Source: Thermoflexibacter ruber
GTDB taxonomy: Bacteria; Bacteroidota; Bacteroidia; Cytophagales; Thermoflexibacteraceae
Length of the DNA stretch: 64,000 nucleotides
Direction of reading: 5' to 3'
Assembly: GCF_900113045.1 (NCBI RefSeq)
Contig: NZ_FONY01000003.1
Location: 157,994-221,993 of the forward strand
Under the pieces are notes generated by a model. It did not search any database. It worked only from the letters and a program-made list of their open reading frames with translations, and was not told the origin of the DNA. The position numbers were made by a program, and so were the translations under genes. How positions within the stretch are numbered: the stretch's first letter is position 1; each line of letters opens with the position of its first letter. Below, piece after piece: positions 26,865 to 35,909 of the stretch.

Positions 26865-27701
26865 ATGCACCCTTTGCAACATCAGCAAGCCCTCATTGCC
26901 ACTATGCACCAAAAGGAAAAAATCATTGCTCCGCTTTTGGAAAAGGCTTTTGATTTGCGATGCTTTACTTTGCAAAACTTTGATACTGACCAATTTGGAA
27001 CTTTTAGTGGGGAGATTGACCGTCCTGCCAGCCAGTTGGAAACCTTGCGAATGAAATGCTTACACGGTTTGGCACAAGCTATTGAAAATGTGCATATTGG
27101 GCTTGCAAGCGAAGGAGCTTTTGGCTCGCACCCGCTCATGCCTTTCGTCCCTGCCAATATAGAAATGGTCATGCTCATAGACACGCAAAACCAATTGGAA
27201 ATAGTAGGGCAAGCCATAAGTACAGAAACAAATTTTGCCCATGCAAATCTTGCTTCTTGGGAAGAAGTAGAAAAATTTGCCTTGCAAGCAGGTTTCCCCA
27301 CCCACGCCCTCATTATTAAGTCGTCTCAACAAATTTTTAAAGGAATTGATGAAAAAATAATTTTACAAGACATTGCTGATGAAGTATTAAAGAAAGAAAA
27401 AAGCCTTTACATAGAAACAGACATGAGAGCAATGCACAACCCTACTCGTCGGAAAGTCATTGCTCAGGCTACAGAAGACTTGATAAAAAAACTAAACTCT
27501 CCTTGTCCTCAGTGCGGAACGCTTGGATTTTACCAAACAGAAGTTCGCTTAGGTTTGCCCTGTGCCTATTGTAGCTTACCTACTCAAAAAATATTAGCAA
27601 GCATCTGGCAATGCGGTAAATGTAGTTTTGTTCAAGAGCATCTCTATCCCGAAGGCATACAAGAAGCCGAGCCAATGTATTGTAGTTTTTGTAATCCTTG
27701 A
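26865..27701 (+). CDS. DUF6671-like protein with C-terminal zinc ribbons
   Basis: 278 residues, soluble. The N-terminal and middle part (to about 200) carries conserved-looking blocks ASEGAFGSHP and PFVPANIEMVMLID, and ETDMRAMHNPTRRKVI. The C-terminus has two zinc-ribbon Cys pairs: CPQCG with CAYC, and CGKC with CSFC. This resembles the DUF6671 family, which has no known activity. Start chosen at the ATG 8 bases after mltG, which suggests translational coupling. Confidence 0.75.
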   Translation: MHPLQHQQALIATMHQKEKIIAPLLEKAFDLRCFTLQNFDTDQFGTFSGEIDRPASQLETLRMKCLHGLAQAIENVHIGLASEGAFGSHPLMPFVPANIEMVMLIDTQNQLEIVGQAISTETNFAHANLASWEEVEKFALQAGFPTHALIIKSSQQIFKGIDEKIILQDIADEVLKKEKSLYIETDMRAMHNPTRRKVIAQATEDLIKKLNSPCPQCGTLGFYQTEVRLGLPCAYCSLPTQKILASIWQCGKCSFVQEHLYPEGIQEAEPMYCSFCNP

Positions 27702-27749
27702 AAATTTTGAAAATTTCACTTTTCCTTTCTAACAAAAAAACAAACACTC

Positions 27750-27766
27750 TGTTTAAAAAGTAAACA
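27750..27766. promoter_or_regulatory. Palindrome upstream of cry-DASH, possible operator
   Basis: TGTTTA-AAAAG-TAAACA is a 6-bp-arm palindrome 15 bases before the cry-DASH start. Its position fits a repressor site or the leader of the transcript. No regulator gene is adjacent. Confidence 0.35.
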
Positions 27767-27780
27767 AACGCAAAATCAGA

Positions 27781-29097
27781 GTGGAAAAAATTATTGTTTG
27801 GTTCAGAAATGACCTTAGACTACACGACAATGAGATGCTTTACAAGGCTTTGCAAAAGTCATCTCAGTTAATACCTTTGTATTGCTTTGACCCAAGACAG
27901 TTTGAAATGACTGAGTTGGGTTTTCCAAAAACAGGTAGTTTTAGAGCAAAATTCTTGATAGAATCTGTAACAGATTTAAAGTACAATTTACAAAAAATAG
28001 GTAGTAATCTGCTTATCCGTATCGGCAGACCCGAGCAAGTGATTCCAGAGTTACAGAAATTGACGGGAGCAAAAGCGGTCTATGCGAGCAAGGAAGTTAC
28101 AAGCGAGGAGATAAACATAGAAAATAAATTAGAAGAACAACTTTTTAAGGTCGGTTGTAAGTTAAACCTCTATTGGCAATCAAGCCTTTATCACTTAGAC
28201 GATTTGCCTTTCCCTATCAAAATGCTTCCTGATGTCTATACAGAATTTAGAAAGGAGGTAGAGAAAGTAGTAAAGATTCGCAAGCAGTTTCCTACTCCTG
28301 AGCGAATGACTTTTATAGACTTGGAGATAGAATTGGGCAAATTGCCAACTCTATGTGAATTAGGATTGGAGGAAGCGGTACAAGATGAAAGAAGCGTGCT
28401 AATTTTCAAAGGAGGAGAAAGTAGCGGCAAAAAGCGTTTAAAAGAATATTTTTGGGAAAAAGACTTGCTCAAAGTTTACAAAGAAACAAGAAATGGGCTA
28501 ATTGGGGCAGATTATTCCTCGAAGTTCTCTGCTTGGCTGGCTTTGGGTTGTTTATCGCCCCGTTATATCTATGATGAGGTCAAGAAATACGAGCAGGAAA
28601 GAGTTAAGAACGACTCTACTTATTGGCTGATTTTTGAGCTGATATGGAGAGATTATTTCCGCTTTGTTGCCAAAAAATATGGCAATCGCATCTTTCAATA
28701 TGGAGGGATTCGCAATCAAAACTTGCCTTTGAAAGAGGATAAGCGGCTTTTTGAAAAGTGGAAAGAAGGCAAAACAGGACTGACATTCATAGATGCCAAC
28801 ATGAGAGAGCTAAAAAATACAGGTTTCATGTCCAATAGAGGCAGGCAAAACGTAGCCAGCTATTTGGTAAAAGACCTCAAAGTGAACTGGCAGTGGGGAG
28901 CAAGCTGGTTTGAATCTCAACTGATTGATTATGATGTATGTAGCAACTGGGGAAATTGGAACTATGTAGCGGGTATCGGCAACGACCCAAGAGAGAACCG
29001 CTACTTCAATATTAGCAGTCAAGCCCAAAAATACGACCCCAAAGGCGAATACGTGAAACTTTGGCTGGAGGAGAATCCTAATTTGGTGCTTTTGTAG
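27781..29097 (+). CDS. Cryptochrome DASH, photolyase family, GTG start
   Basis: 438 residues. The N-terminal photolyase alpha/beta domain begins WFRNDLRLHDNEML, and the FAD-binding domain is in the C-terminal half (ADYSSKFSAWLALGCLSPRYIY, then ELIWRDYFRF). The RQNVASYLVKDLKVNWQWGA and GNWNYVAGIGNDPRENRYF blocks identify the DASH subfamily, which repairs UV pyrimidine dimers in single-stranded or loop DNA and may sense blue light. The gene starts with GTG immediately at the conserved strand; no in-frame ATG precedes it. It is followed by a bidirectional hairpin. Confidence 0.95.
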   Translation: MEKIIVWFRNDLRLHDNEMLYKALQKSSQLIPLYCFDPRQFEMTELGFPKTGSFRAKFLIESVTDLKYNLQKIGSNLLIRIGRPEQVIPELQKLTGAKAVYASKEVTSEEINIENKLEEQLFKVGCKLNLYWQSSLYHLDDLPFPIKMLPDVYTEFRKEVEKVVKIRKQFPTPERMTFIDLEIELGKLPTLCELGLEEAVQDERSVLIFKGGESSGKKRLKEYFWEKDLLKVYKETRNGLIGADYSSKFSAWLALGCLSPRYIYDEVKKYEQERVKNDSTYWLIFELIWRDYFRFVAKKYGNRIFQYGGIRNQNLPLKEDKRLFEKWKEGKTGLTFIDANMRELKNTGFMSNRGRQNVASYLVKDLKVNWQWGASWFESQLIDYDVCSNWGNWNYVAGIGNDPRENRYFNISSQAQKYDPKGEYVKLWLEENPNLVLL

Positions 29098-29119
29098 GAA
29101 GTTTATTTTTAAACTTCCT
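29096..29119. terminator. Bidirectional hairpin between cry-DASH and the MoxR gene
   Basis: AGGAAGTTT and AAACTTCCT form a 9-bp stem whose two arms overlap the stop codons of the two convergent genes. The loop is ATTTTT. Confidence 0.6.
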
Positions 29120-30011
29120 ACACATCTATTTTAGAAATTACCCCCATTTTTTCAAAGAGTTCAGAAAGAGAAAGTTGTGTTTGGCGAATATCTTGCCAAT
29201 CTTTAAGAATGACCCCTAAGGTTTCCTCTACAATAGACTTCTCTAAGTGGTCTATATGCAAGGAGGACAAAGCCATTGCCCAGTCCAAGGTTTCTGCTAT
29301 GCCCGGTACTTTTTCTAATTTTTGCTTCCTAACTTCCTGCATAAATACGCAAATTTGTGTTCCCAACTGAGTATCTATCTGAGGGACTTTACTTTTGACT
29401 ATGGCTAATTCTTTGTCAAAACTTGGATAGTCTATCCACAAATACAGGCAACGGCGACGCAGGGCTTCCGATAACTCTCTGACTCTGTTGCTGGTAACTA
29501 TCACGTAAGGAATATGAGAGGCTTTGATAGTACCTAATTCGGGAATAGTAATCTGCCACTCTGCCAGTACTTCCAAGAGGAAGCTTTCAAATTCCTCATC
29601 TGCCCTATCTATTTCATCTATGAGCAAAACAGGACTTTTCTCTTGAGTAATTGCCTTCAAAAGAGGACGTTTGAGTAAAAAATTATCACTAAAGATTACT
29701 TTTTCTTTCTCCTCGATAGATTTATTTTCCTGTTCCTCTAATTTGAGATAAAGCAGCTGACGCTGATAATTCCACTCATACAAGGCATGAGTAGCATCTA
29801 AACCCTCATAACATTGTAAGCGAATAAGTTGAGTATCAAGAGCTTTTGCCATGACCTTAGCAATCTCGGTTTTGCCTACACCTGCCGGACCTTCTATGAG
29901 TAAGGGTTTGCCTAATTCCATAGAAAGAAAAATAGACATAGCAGTACTTTTTTCGCTGATATAACCTTGGCTTTCTAATATTTGCTGAACTTGCTCAAAT
30001 TTATTTTGCAT
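29118..30011 (-). CDS. MoxR-family AAA+ ATPase
   Basis: 297 residues from the ATG at 30011. A longer frame reaches 30059, but its 16 extra residues (MIIWLPPCST...) look unrelated to the family, so the internal ATG (MQNKFEQVQQIL) is preferred. Walker A is GPAGVGKTE, Walker B is VLLIDEIDRADEEFE, and sensor and arginine-finger regions follow (VTSNRVRELSEALRRRCLY). MoxR ATPases act as chaperones that mature enzyme complexes, often with a VWA-domain partner. No VWA gene is next to it here. Confidence 0.9.
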   Translation of the reverse strand: MQNKFEQVQQILESQGYISEKSTAMSIFLSMELGKPLLIEGPAGVGKTEIAKVMAKALDTQLIRLQCYEGLDATHALYEWNYQRQLLYLKLEEQENKSIEEKEKVIFSDNFLLKRPLLKAITQEKSPVLLIDEIDRADEEFESFLLEVLAEWQITIPELGTIKASHIPYVIVTSNRVRELSEALRRRCLYLWIDYPSFDKELAIVKSKVPQIDTQLGTQICVFMQEVRKQKLEKVPGIAETLDWAMALSSLHIDHLEKSIVEETLGVILKDWQDIRQTQLSLSELFEKMGVISKIDV

Positions 30012-30075
30012 ATAGTTAGGACAATAAAACGTAGAACATGGAGGTAGCCAAATTATCAAAAATTTGTTTATATTT

Positions 30076-30083
30076 TATCTTTG
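30076..30083 (+). promoter_or_regulatory. -7 box (TATCTTTG) for the TPR gene
   Basis: TATCTTTG matches TAnnTTTG and lies 51 bases before the ATG at 30134. The -33 box is not clear. Confidence 0.4.
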
Positions 30084-30133
30084 TTCGTGTAATTTTATGA
30101 CAAAGTATCTTACATAATTGTTTAAAATTGGCA

Positions 30134-30457
30134 ATGAATAACCAACGTATCGAGCAACTTTTGGAATGGCTTGAAAGCGAGCCTAACGATGTGTTTACCT
30201 TGTATGCCTTGGCAATGGAACACAAAGAACAGATGCCTGACAAAGCGGCGGCATATTTGGAAAAATTACGACAAATACAACCTTCTTACACAGCTACTTA
30301 CTATCACTTAGCAGAAATTTATCAGAAATTAGGCAACAGAGAGCAAGCAGGCGAAGTGTACCAAATTGGGATGAATATTTGCAAAGAGCAGAAAGCCCAA
30401 CATGCCTTAGCTGAGTTGCAAAATGCGTATCAAAATTTTTTATATGAAGAAGGTTAA
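30134..30457 (+). CDS. Small TPR protein
   Basis: About 107 residues. Two or three tetratricopeptide helices are visible: PNDVFTLYALAMEHKEQ, then YLEKLRQIQPSYTATYYHLAEIYQKLGNREQA. No signal peptide, so it is probably a cytoplasmic protein-protein adaptor. The ATG at 30134 is used; a TTG two codons upstream is also in frame. It precedes the J-domain gene by about 90 bases, and the two may be cotranscribed. Confidence 0.75.
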   Translation: MNNQRIEQLLEWLESEPNDVFTLYALAMEHKEQMPDKAAAYLEKLRQIQPSYTATYYHLAEIYQKLGNREQAGEVYQIGMNICKEQKAQHALAELQNAYQNFLYEEG

Positions 30458-30547
30458 AATTTCAAAAAGTGTAATATATTTATTTTGTGAAATTAACTAA
30501 CTTATGTTAATTTTAGTATAAATAAAATTAATAGTACCTCATCTCTC

Positions 30548-31648
30548 TTGGAAAATTATTATCATATACTCGGTCTGCCTAATTATGCCTCAGAGGAGGA
30601 GATAAAACGTGCTTTCAAGAAGTTAGCTCTGCTCTATCACCCTGACCGAAATCCGAATAATATAGAGGCAGAGGAAAAATTCAAGTTGGTCAATCAAGCC
30701 TACCAAGTGCTTTCCAACCCTCTACAAAAACGCAGGTACGATGAGATTTTGTTATATGATAATTATAGATATGCTTTTTCTTTCAAACAACCTGAAAGAC
30801 AACAAGAACCACCGCAAAGGCAATATAAGCCTCCGCGTACTGCTTACCAAACTTGGCGTATGGAAAGGGGAAAGCAAGAGAAGCAAGCCATTATCATTTC
30901 TATTGCTGTAGTAGTGTATTTTTTTGTTGTCGTTACCGCCTTTTTTCAGTTGTATGCTCGTTTGCAATACCTCTGGGCGGTAGAAGCCTATGAAAACAAG
31001 CAATATGAACAAGCATTACATCACTTGCGAGCCTGCACAGGGGCAGACCATAGCTACGCAAGAGCCTATTTCTTAAAAGGCGTTATTTACATGGAACACA
31101 AAGATTACAACGGAGAAGCCGTAGCTAACTTTACACTTGCTATCAAAAATACCTACGAAGTTCCTACAGAATACTATTACAAAAGAGCCTTAGCCTATAC
31201 CAATTTGAGAGAAGAAAGTCTGGCAGAAGAAGATTTTAAAACTGTTTTAAAAGAAAAACCTCAATATGATAGCCTCATTACCAAGATGTTAGCCGATGCC
31301 TACTACGAAAGATTCCGCAGATACGACAAAGCTATACAAATGTATAAAAAGTATTTGAAATACGAGCCACATCATCAACAGACTTTCTACAACTTAGGCT
31401 TTATCTACAAAGAAAAAGAGCAGTACAAAGATGCTATCAATTACTTTTCTAAGTTTCTCGACTATCAAAAAGACAATGTAGAGGTTCGCTATGAACGCGC
31501 GCTGTGCTATCTCTACGACCAACAGTTAGTTAATAGCTGTGCTGACTGGCAGATAGTCAAGCAGTTAAACCCTGATTTTCAAGACCCAAGTTTAGATTTC
31601 TTTTGTAGTCGGGTAGATAGTACGGCAGTGCAACGAGAATCAAATTAA
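30548..31648 (+). CDS. Membrane-anchored J-domain protein with TPR repeats, TTG start
   Basis: 366 residues. Residues 1-68 are a J-domain with the HPD motif (LLYHPDRNP) and the [18 protein letters not shown] end. A short Gln/Pro-rich linker, then a single transmembrane helix (about 115-140), then four to five TPR units (for example [39 protein letters not shown]). The J-domain would stimulate a Hsp70 partner in the cytoplasm, while the TPR part would face the periplasm if the helix crosses once. The start is TTG because no ATG is in frame upstream and the J-domain begins right there. Confidence 0.85.
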   Translation: MENYYHILGLPNYASEEEIKRAFKKLALLYHPDRNPNNIEAEEKFKLVNQAYQVLSNPLQKRRYDEILLYDNYRYAFSFKQPERQQEPPQRQYKPPRTAYQTWRMERGKQEKQAIIISIAVVVYFFVVVTAFFQLYARLQYLWAVEAYENKQYEQALHHLRACTGADHSYARAYFLKGVIYMEHKDYNGEAVANFTLAIKNTYEVPTEYYYKRALAYTNLREESLAEEDFKTVLKEKPQYDSLITKMLADAYYERFRRYDKAIQMYKKYLKYEPHHQQTFYNLGFIYKEKEQYKDAINYFSKFLDYQKDNVEVRYERALCYLYDQQLVNSCADWQIVKQLNPDFQDPSLDFFCSRVDSTAVQRESN

Positions 31649-31649
31649 G

Positions 31650-32993
31650 TTAGCTTTGTTGCTTTATCATGTATCTGACTTCTAAAACTGTTTGAGTTTT
31701 TTCTGTAATCTTGAACCTATCGTCTATTCTATGCCCAATTACCCATGCTATCTGTTTATCTGAAAGCAGCAGAAGCACTTGATTTTTAAGATTCAAGGGG
31801 ATTTTTAGGTCGTTCAAAAAATCAGTGAGTTTCTTCTTTTTACCTTTCATGCCCAAAGGACAAAACTCATCGCCGTGCTCAAAATTTCTCACAGTTAAGT
31901 TTTCGCTTAATTTGTCAAAATCCAAGTAAGCGATATTAGCATCAGTAGAAAATTGGAAATCAGGACTTTTGGAGAAAATGTAAAGTTCCAAAGTGAAATT
32001 GTGATGGGTAACGATTGGGCTTTTTTTCTCGAATTTTATAGCCTCATTTTTTGCTTGTATAGGAGCAAGGACTAAGTGCTTTCTATCTTTTACTAAGGTG
32101 TGCGTATGAGAGGTAAATAACTTGCCTGCTTCACTATCTAAAGTATTGATAATCTGTTTTATTTGACTGTAATTGAATCCAAAATCTTTGAGAATCTCAT
32201 ACAGCTTTATCTGATTTTCACTTTCTTTTCTAATAACTTCGATATCAAGATAGCAGATAGCATTTATCTCGTTCAAAACCCTGTTTTTGAACTCATTAAC
32301 CACATTTTTGAAAATATTTTCTACTGCATGGATTTTTTCTGTATTTTCTTGGAAAGTATTTTCCAACTTAGGATTGAGTTGCTTTAAAATAGGAATGATA
32401 TGATGTCGAATCAGATTTCTGCTGTATTTATCGCTTTCATTGGAACTATCCTCTCGCCAAACAAGCTGATTTGCACTTGCATATTGCAATATTTCTTCCT
32501 TGCTCACGCACAAGAGCGGTCTGACAATATTGCCATTCTTAGGCAGAATCCCATGCAAACCCGCAATGCCTGTGCCTTTGGCAAGATTGTAAATGACCGT
32601 TTCAATGTTGTCGTTTTGGTGATGAGCAGTAACAAGTAGGGGAATTTGCTGAGAAAGCAATATTTCATCAAACCAAGCATAGCGTAACTGCCTTGCCGCA
32701 ACTTGGATAGAAAGTTTATTTTTGCTTGCAAACTCTTGTGTATCAAACTTTTTTACAAAAAGAGGAAGTTGGTACTCACGGGCTAAATTGGCTACAAAGG
32801 TTTCGTCTTCGTCAGATTCCTTACCACGGAGTTGAAAGTTGCAGTGGGCTATGGAAAGAGAATAAGATTGAAAACGATGTAAAATATCTACCAAAACTAC
32901 AGAATCTACTCCTCCACTTACGGCAAGGAGTAGATTCTGTAGTTCCTCAAATAATTGATTTTGAGCAATATATTTTCTTACTGTATCAAGCAA
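31650..32993 (-). CDS. tilS: tRNA(Ile)-lysidine synthetase TilS
   Basis: 447 residues. The PP-loop ATP motif SGGVDS is at 26-31, followed by the conserved HCNFQLRGKESDEDE block and TAHHQNDNIETVIYNL, and RPLLCVSKEEI. A C-terminal tRNA-binding region is present (about 370-447, KKKKLTDFLNDLKIP, then WVIGHRIDDRFKIT). The enzyme converts the wobble C of tRNA-Ile (CAU) to lysidine, which changes its specificity to AUA; it is essential in most bacteria. It converges with the J-domain gene with one base between the stops and lies 12 bases after the LRR gene. Confidence 0.96.
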   Translation of the reverse strand: MLDTVRKYIAQNQLFEELQNLLLAVSGGVDSVVLVDILHRFQSYSLSIAHCNFQLRGKESDEDETFVANLAREYQLPLFVKKFDTQEFASKNKLSIQVAARQLRYAWFDEILLSQQIPLLVTAHHQNDNIETVIYNLAKGTGIAGLHGILPKNGNIVRPLLCVSKEEILQYASANQLVWREDSSNESDKYSRNLIRHHIIPILKQLNPKLENTFQENTEKIHAVENIFKNVVNEFKNRVLNEINAICYLDIEVIRKESENQIKLYEILKDFGFNYSQIKQIINTLDSEAGKLFTSHTHTLVKDRKHLVLAPIQAKNEAIKFEKKSPIVTHHNFTLELYIFSKSPDFQFSTDANIAYLDFDKLSENLTVRNFEHGDEFCPLGMKGKKKKLTDFLNDLKIPLNLKNQVLLLLSDKQIAWVIGHRIDDRFKITEKTQTVLEVRYMIKQQS

Positions 32994-33005
32994 AGGCTCA
33001 AATTT

Positions 33006-35636
33006 TTAATAAAAAATTAGTTCTACCTCTGGTCTTTTTTCTTGGAAAGATTTTGCTCTACTTTTCCAAACTTTGGTGTTATAGCATTTTACTACTTTTA
33101 GGTTAGGTAAACCTTCCAAGTGTTTCAAATTACTTACCCTTGTGCTAAAAAACTCCACTATTTTAAGATTTGTCAAGCCTTTTAGTGATTCTAAATCATC
33201 TACTTGTGTTCCAGAAAATCTCAATTCCTCTAAATTTACTAACTTTTGGAGAGAAGTAAGTTGCTTGACAGGTGTATTTTCCATGTTGATATATTTGAGT
33301 GAAATCATATCAGTCAAAGGAGCAATATCGCTAATTGGATTCTTGGAAAAATCTAATCTTTCTAATTTTTTCAAAGACATCAAAGGATAGATATTAGAAA
33401 CAAGCGTATTATTAAAATACAATTCTTTTAGCCTTCGCAACTGCCTAATAGGCTCTAAATCTCTGATGCTGGTGTTGTTGTCCATTTTCAAAACCTCCAA
33501 AGTTGCTATTTGGTGCGTCTGTTCGCGGGTAGGTGGATTATCTACTTTTACGTGTTGCCCAAAAACAGTTTTCCAAGTATCTGGAAGATTTTGCCACCAC
33601 AATCGCAAAGTTTCTGTCTGATGAATCACTAAGCATGAAGGTACTTGCTGGTTAAAAGCATCTACCTGGTCGTAGCTAAGCGTATTTTTATCAGCATATA
33701 ATAGCTTCAAAGAATGTAATTTACCTAAACCTTCTAAACTTGTTACGGCGGCACTTTCTACATTTAATCTTTCTAAGTTAGTTAAGTTTTCTAAGGCTCG
33801 CAAGTTACTTACTTTGGTATTGTTGCACTCCAATACTTGTAAATCAATCAAATCTTTTAGCGGACTCAAATCGCTAACATTGGTATTCCCACAATACAAC
33901 TTTTTCAAGTTGGTCAGCTCTTTTAAAGGTTCTAAGGTGTTGATTAATTGATTATTAGCTATATTTATTTCTGTTAGATTGGCTATTTGTTGGAGTTGGT
34001 CTTTGGTAGGTTGTCCTGAGAATTTGACATATTTATTAAAAATGAGTTTCCATTCACCGTTCATGCTATTCCACCAATTACTGAGCATTTCGGAGTCGTA
34101 GATAACTAAAACTTTAGCATTGCTTGTGTTGAATTTGCGTGCAATTTCTTTGGTAATCCCTGTTTTGTCGCAATAGATTTTTTCCAAAGAAGTCAAGCTA
34201 CTCAAAGGAGATAAATCATTGATTCTACTATTGTTATTAAAAGTAATGAATTTTAACTTCTTTAAGCTTTGCAGCCCATTAAGCCTACTTACTTGTGTAT
34301 TGGAAAAATCTAAACGCTCTAATTGGCTAAGGGTAGCCAAAGCACTTAAATCAGCGACGGGCGTATTAGAAATGTCTAAAAATACTAAGTTTTGAAGGTT
34401 AGCCAAAGGAGATAAGTCTTTGATTCTTGTATTTTCACAGCGTAGTTCCCTCAAAGAAGCAATGCCCGAGATAGGCGAAAGGTCACTGACGGGCGTATTG
34501 GAAATATACAACTTTTCTATTTTTTGCAAACTTCTAAGTGGCTCTAAATCTGAAATTTGTGAGTTATTACAATATATTTCTCTTACATTCAGAGAATACT
34601 TAAGTGCTTCTAAGCTATTGGCTTGGGTATTGCTACAATTTAAAATTTCCAAGTTTGACAAATTGCGCAAAGGCAATAAGTTACTTACAGAAGTATTGGA
34701 AAGATTGACCTCTTTGAGGTTAGTTAGGCGATTAAGCGGTTCTATATCATTGATTTGCTTATTAGTACTTAAATCAATTCTTTCCAAAGCAGTAATATTT
34801 TTGATATGAGCCAAAGATACCGTATCGGGCAGGTTTACATAACTTCCAAAAATGCCCTTCCAATCAGGAGAAAGGTTTGTCCACCATGCTTTTAGTTCCT
34901 CTGTTTCATCGACTTTGTTAGTATAAATACTTGCGATTTTGAGTTCTCTTTGTGCTTGGTTGAGGTTTATTTCTACATAACGTACCTGATTGTTCACCAA
35001 AGAGTCCCCATCTACGGTTTTTCCTCTAAGGTTTCTGTTCATAGTAACTTTAAAAATTACTTGATTTTCAGGAGTTAAAAAATAACTTACATCTTGTACA
35101 TCAAACTTGAACACTACACCATCGAAAAAGAAATCAATGTCTTTTAAGTAAGCCTGTACCTCTTTGAAAATGATAGCATCACGCTTTTTGTCTAAGTCAT
35201 CTTCTATACTTACTTGGCTGTCTTTGAATACTTTAGCATAACTTTGGGTAATGACTGTTTCCTTTTCTTCTGCCTCGCTGTCCGAAGCACCTACTAAATT
35301 GAAGGAATACTCTAAAAAAGACATCATTTCTTTGGCTTCCTTCTTGAACTGCTCTATGTCTGCTGCGGAAATAGGAGAATCAGGAGGTGTGGTAGTAGTT
35401 GTATTGGTTTGATTAGCAGGCTTATTGGTAGTATTGGTAGCAGGTTTAGTTTGGCTTGTATTGGTTTTAGCAGGCGTAGTATTCGTCTTGGCAGGGGTAG
35501 TCGTTTTAGCAGGCGTTTTTGTTTGGGTAGTTGTTTTCTTTTGCTGGGCAAGTAAATTTCCCATAAAAAAGAAAAATAATAAGGTAAAAATAGTACTTAT
35601 TTGCAAGATTTTAAAATTCAAGAATTTGATTTTCAT
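33006..35636 (-). CDS. Exported leucine-rich repeat protein with three WW-headed modules
   Basis: 876 residues from the ATG at 35636; the upstream in-frame extension to 35753 is rejected because the signal peptide (ending LLAQQ) starts at 35636. A long Thr/Pro/Lys/Asn linker follows (residues about 25-90). After a 160-residue N-terminal domain come three LRR modules, each headed by a WW-...-W-K-x-x-F segment at about residues 251, 521 and 680 (KAWWTNLSPDWKGIF, SNWWNSMNGEWKLIF, RLWWQNLPDTWKTVF). The LRRs have the form LxxLxxLxCxNTxVSDLxPL, like internalin or bacterial LRR_4 repeats. Likely an exported binding protein; the ligand is unknown. Confidence 0.85.
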   Translation of the reverse strand: MKIKFLNFKILQISTIFTLLFFFFMGNLLAQQKKTTTQTKTPAKTTTPAKTNTTPAKTNTSQTKPATNTTNKPANQTNTTTTTPPDSPISAADIEQFKKEAKEMMSFLEYSFNLVGASDSEAEEKETVITQSYAKVFKDSQVSIEDDLDKKRDAIIFKEVQAYLKDIDFFFDGVVFKFDVQDVSYFLTPENQVIFKVTMNRNLRGKTVDGDSLVNNQVRYVEINLNQAQRELKIASIYTNKVDETEELKAWWTNLSPDWKGIFGSYVNLPDTVSLAHIKNITALERIDLSTNKQINDIEPLNRLTNLKEVNLSNTSVSNLLPLRNLSNLEILNCSNTQANSLEALKYSLNVREIYCNNSQISDLEPLRSLQKIEKLYISNTPVSDLSPISGIASLRELRCENTRIKDLSPLANLQNLVFLDISNTPVADLSALATLSQLERLDFSNTQVSRLNGLQSLKKLKFITFNNNSRINDLSPLSSLTSLEKIYCDKTGITKEIARKFNTSNAKVLVIYDSEMLSNWWNSMNGEWKLIFNKYVKFSGQPTKDQLQQIANLTEINIANNQLINTLEPLKELTNLKKLYCGNTNVSDLSPLKDLIDLQVLECNNTKVSNLRALENLTNLERLNVESAAVTSLEGLGKLHSLKLLYADKNTLSYDQVDAFNQQVPSCLVIHQTETLRLWWQNLPDTWKTVFGQHVKVDNPPTREQTHQIATLEVLKMDNNTSIRDLEPIRQLRRLKELYFNNTLVSNIYPLMSLKKLERLDFSKNPISDIAPLTDMISLKYINMENTPVKQLTSLQKLVNLEELRFSGTQVDDLESLKGLTNLKIVEFFSTRVSNLKHLEGLPNLKVVKCYNTKVWKSRAKSFQEKRPEVELIFY

Positions 35637-35909
35637 GGCTTTATCTATTTTGTGGAACGAATTATTCTCCAATGTTGATGTCAAAATTAGCAAAAAGTAA
35701 ATCAAAATTGTTGGAACAGGGTCTGATTCAGTAAAAAATAAAAACTCTGCCAAATTGTTTAAGAGGGTACATTCTTTCCAAAAATAATCGTTAATTTACC
35801 CTAAAAGACATATATTTACTTGTTTTTTAGTCTTATTTTTGTACTTTGAAAAACCTAATAGCCCCTAACTAAAAACTCTAAACCAGGACAACAAACGACT
35901 TAAAGTTTA

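Noticed and set aside
29118..30059. Longer MoxR start at 30059
   Set aside because: The 16 extra residues are unlike the family and overlap the region of the divergent promoter; the ATG at 30011 gives a normal N-terminus.
33006..35753. Longer LRR protein start at 35753
   Set aside because: The extra 39 residues precede a clear signal peptide that begins at 35636.
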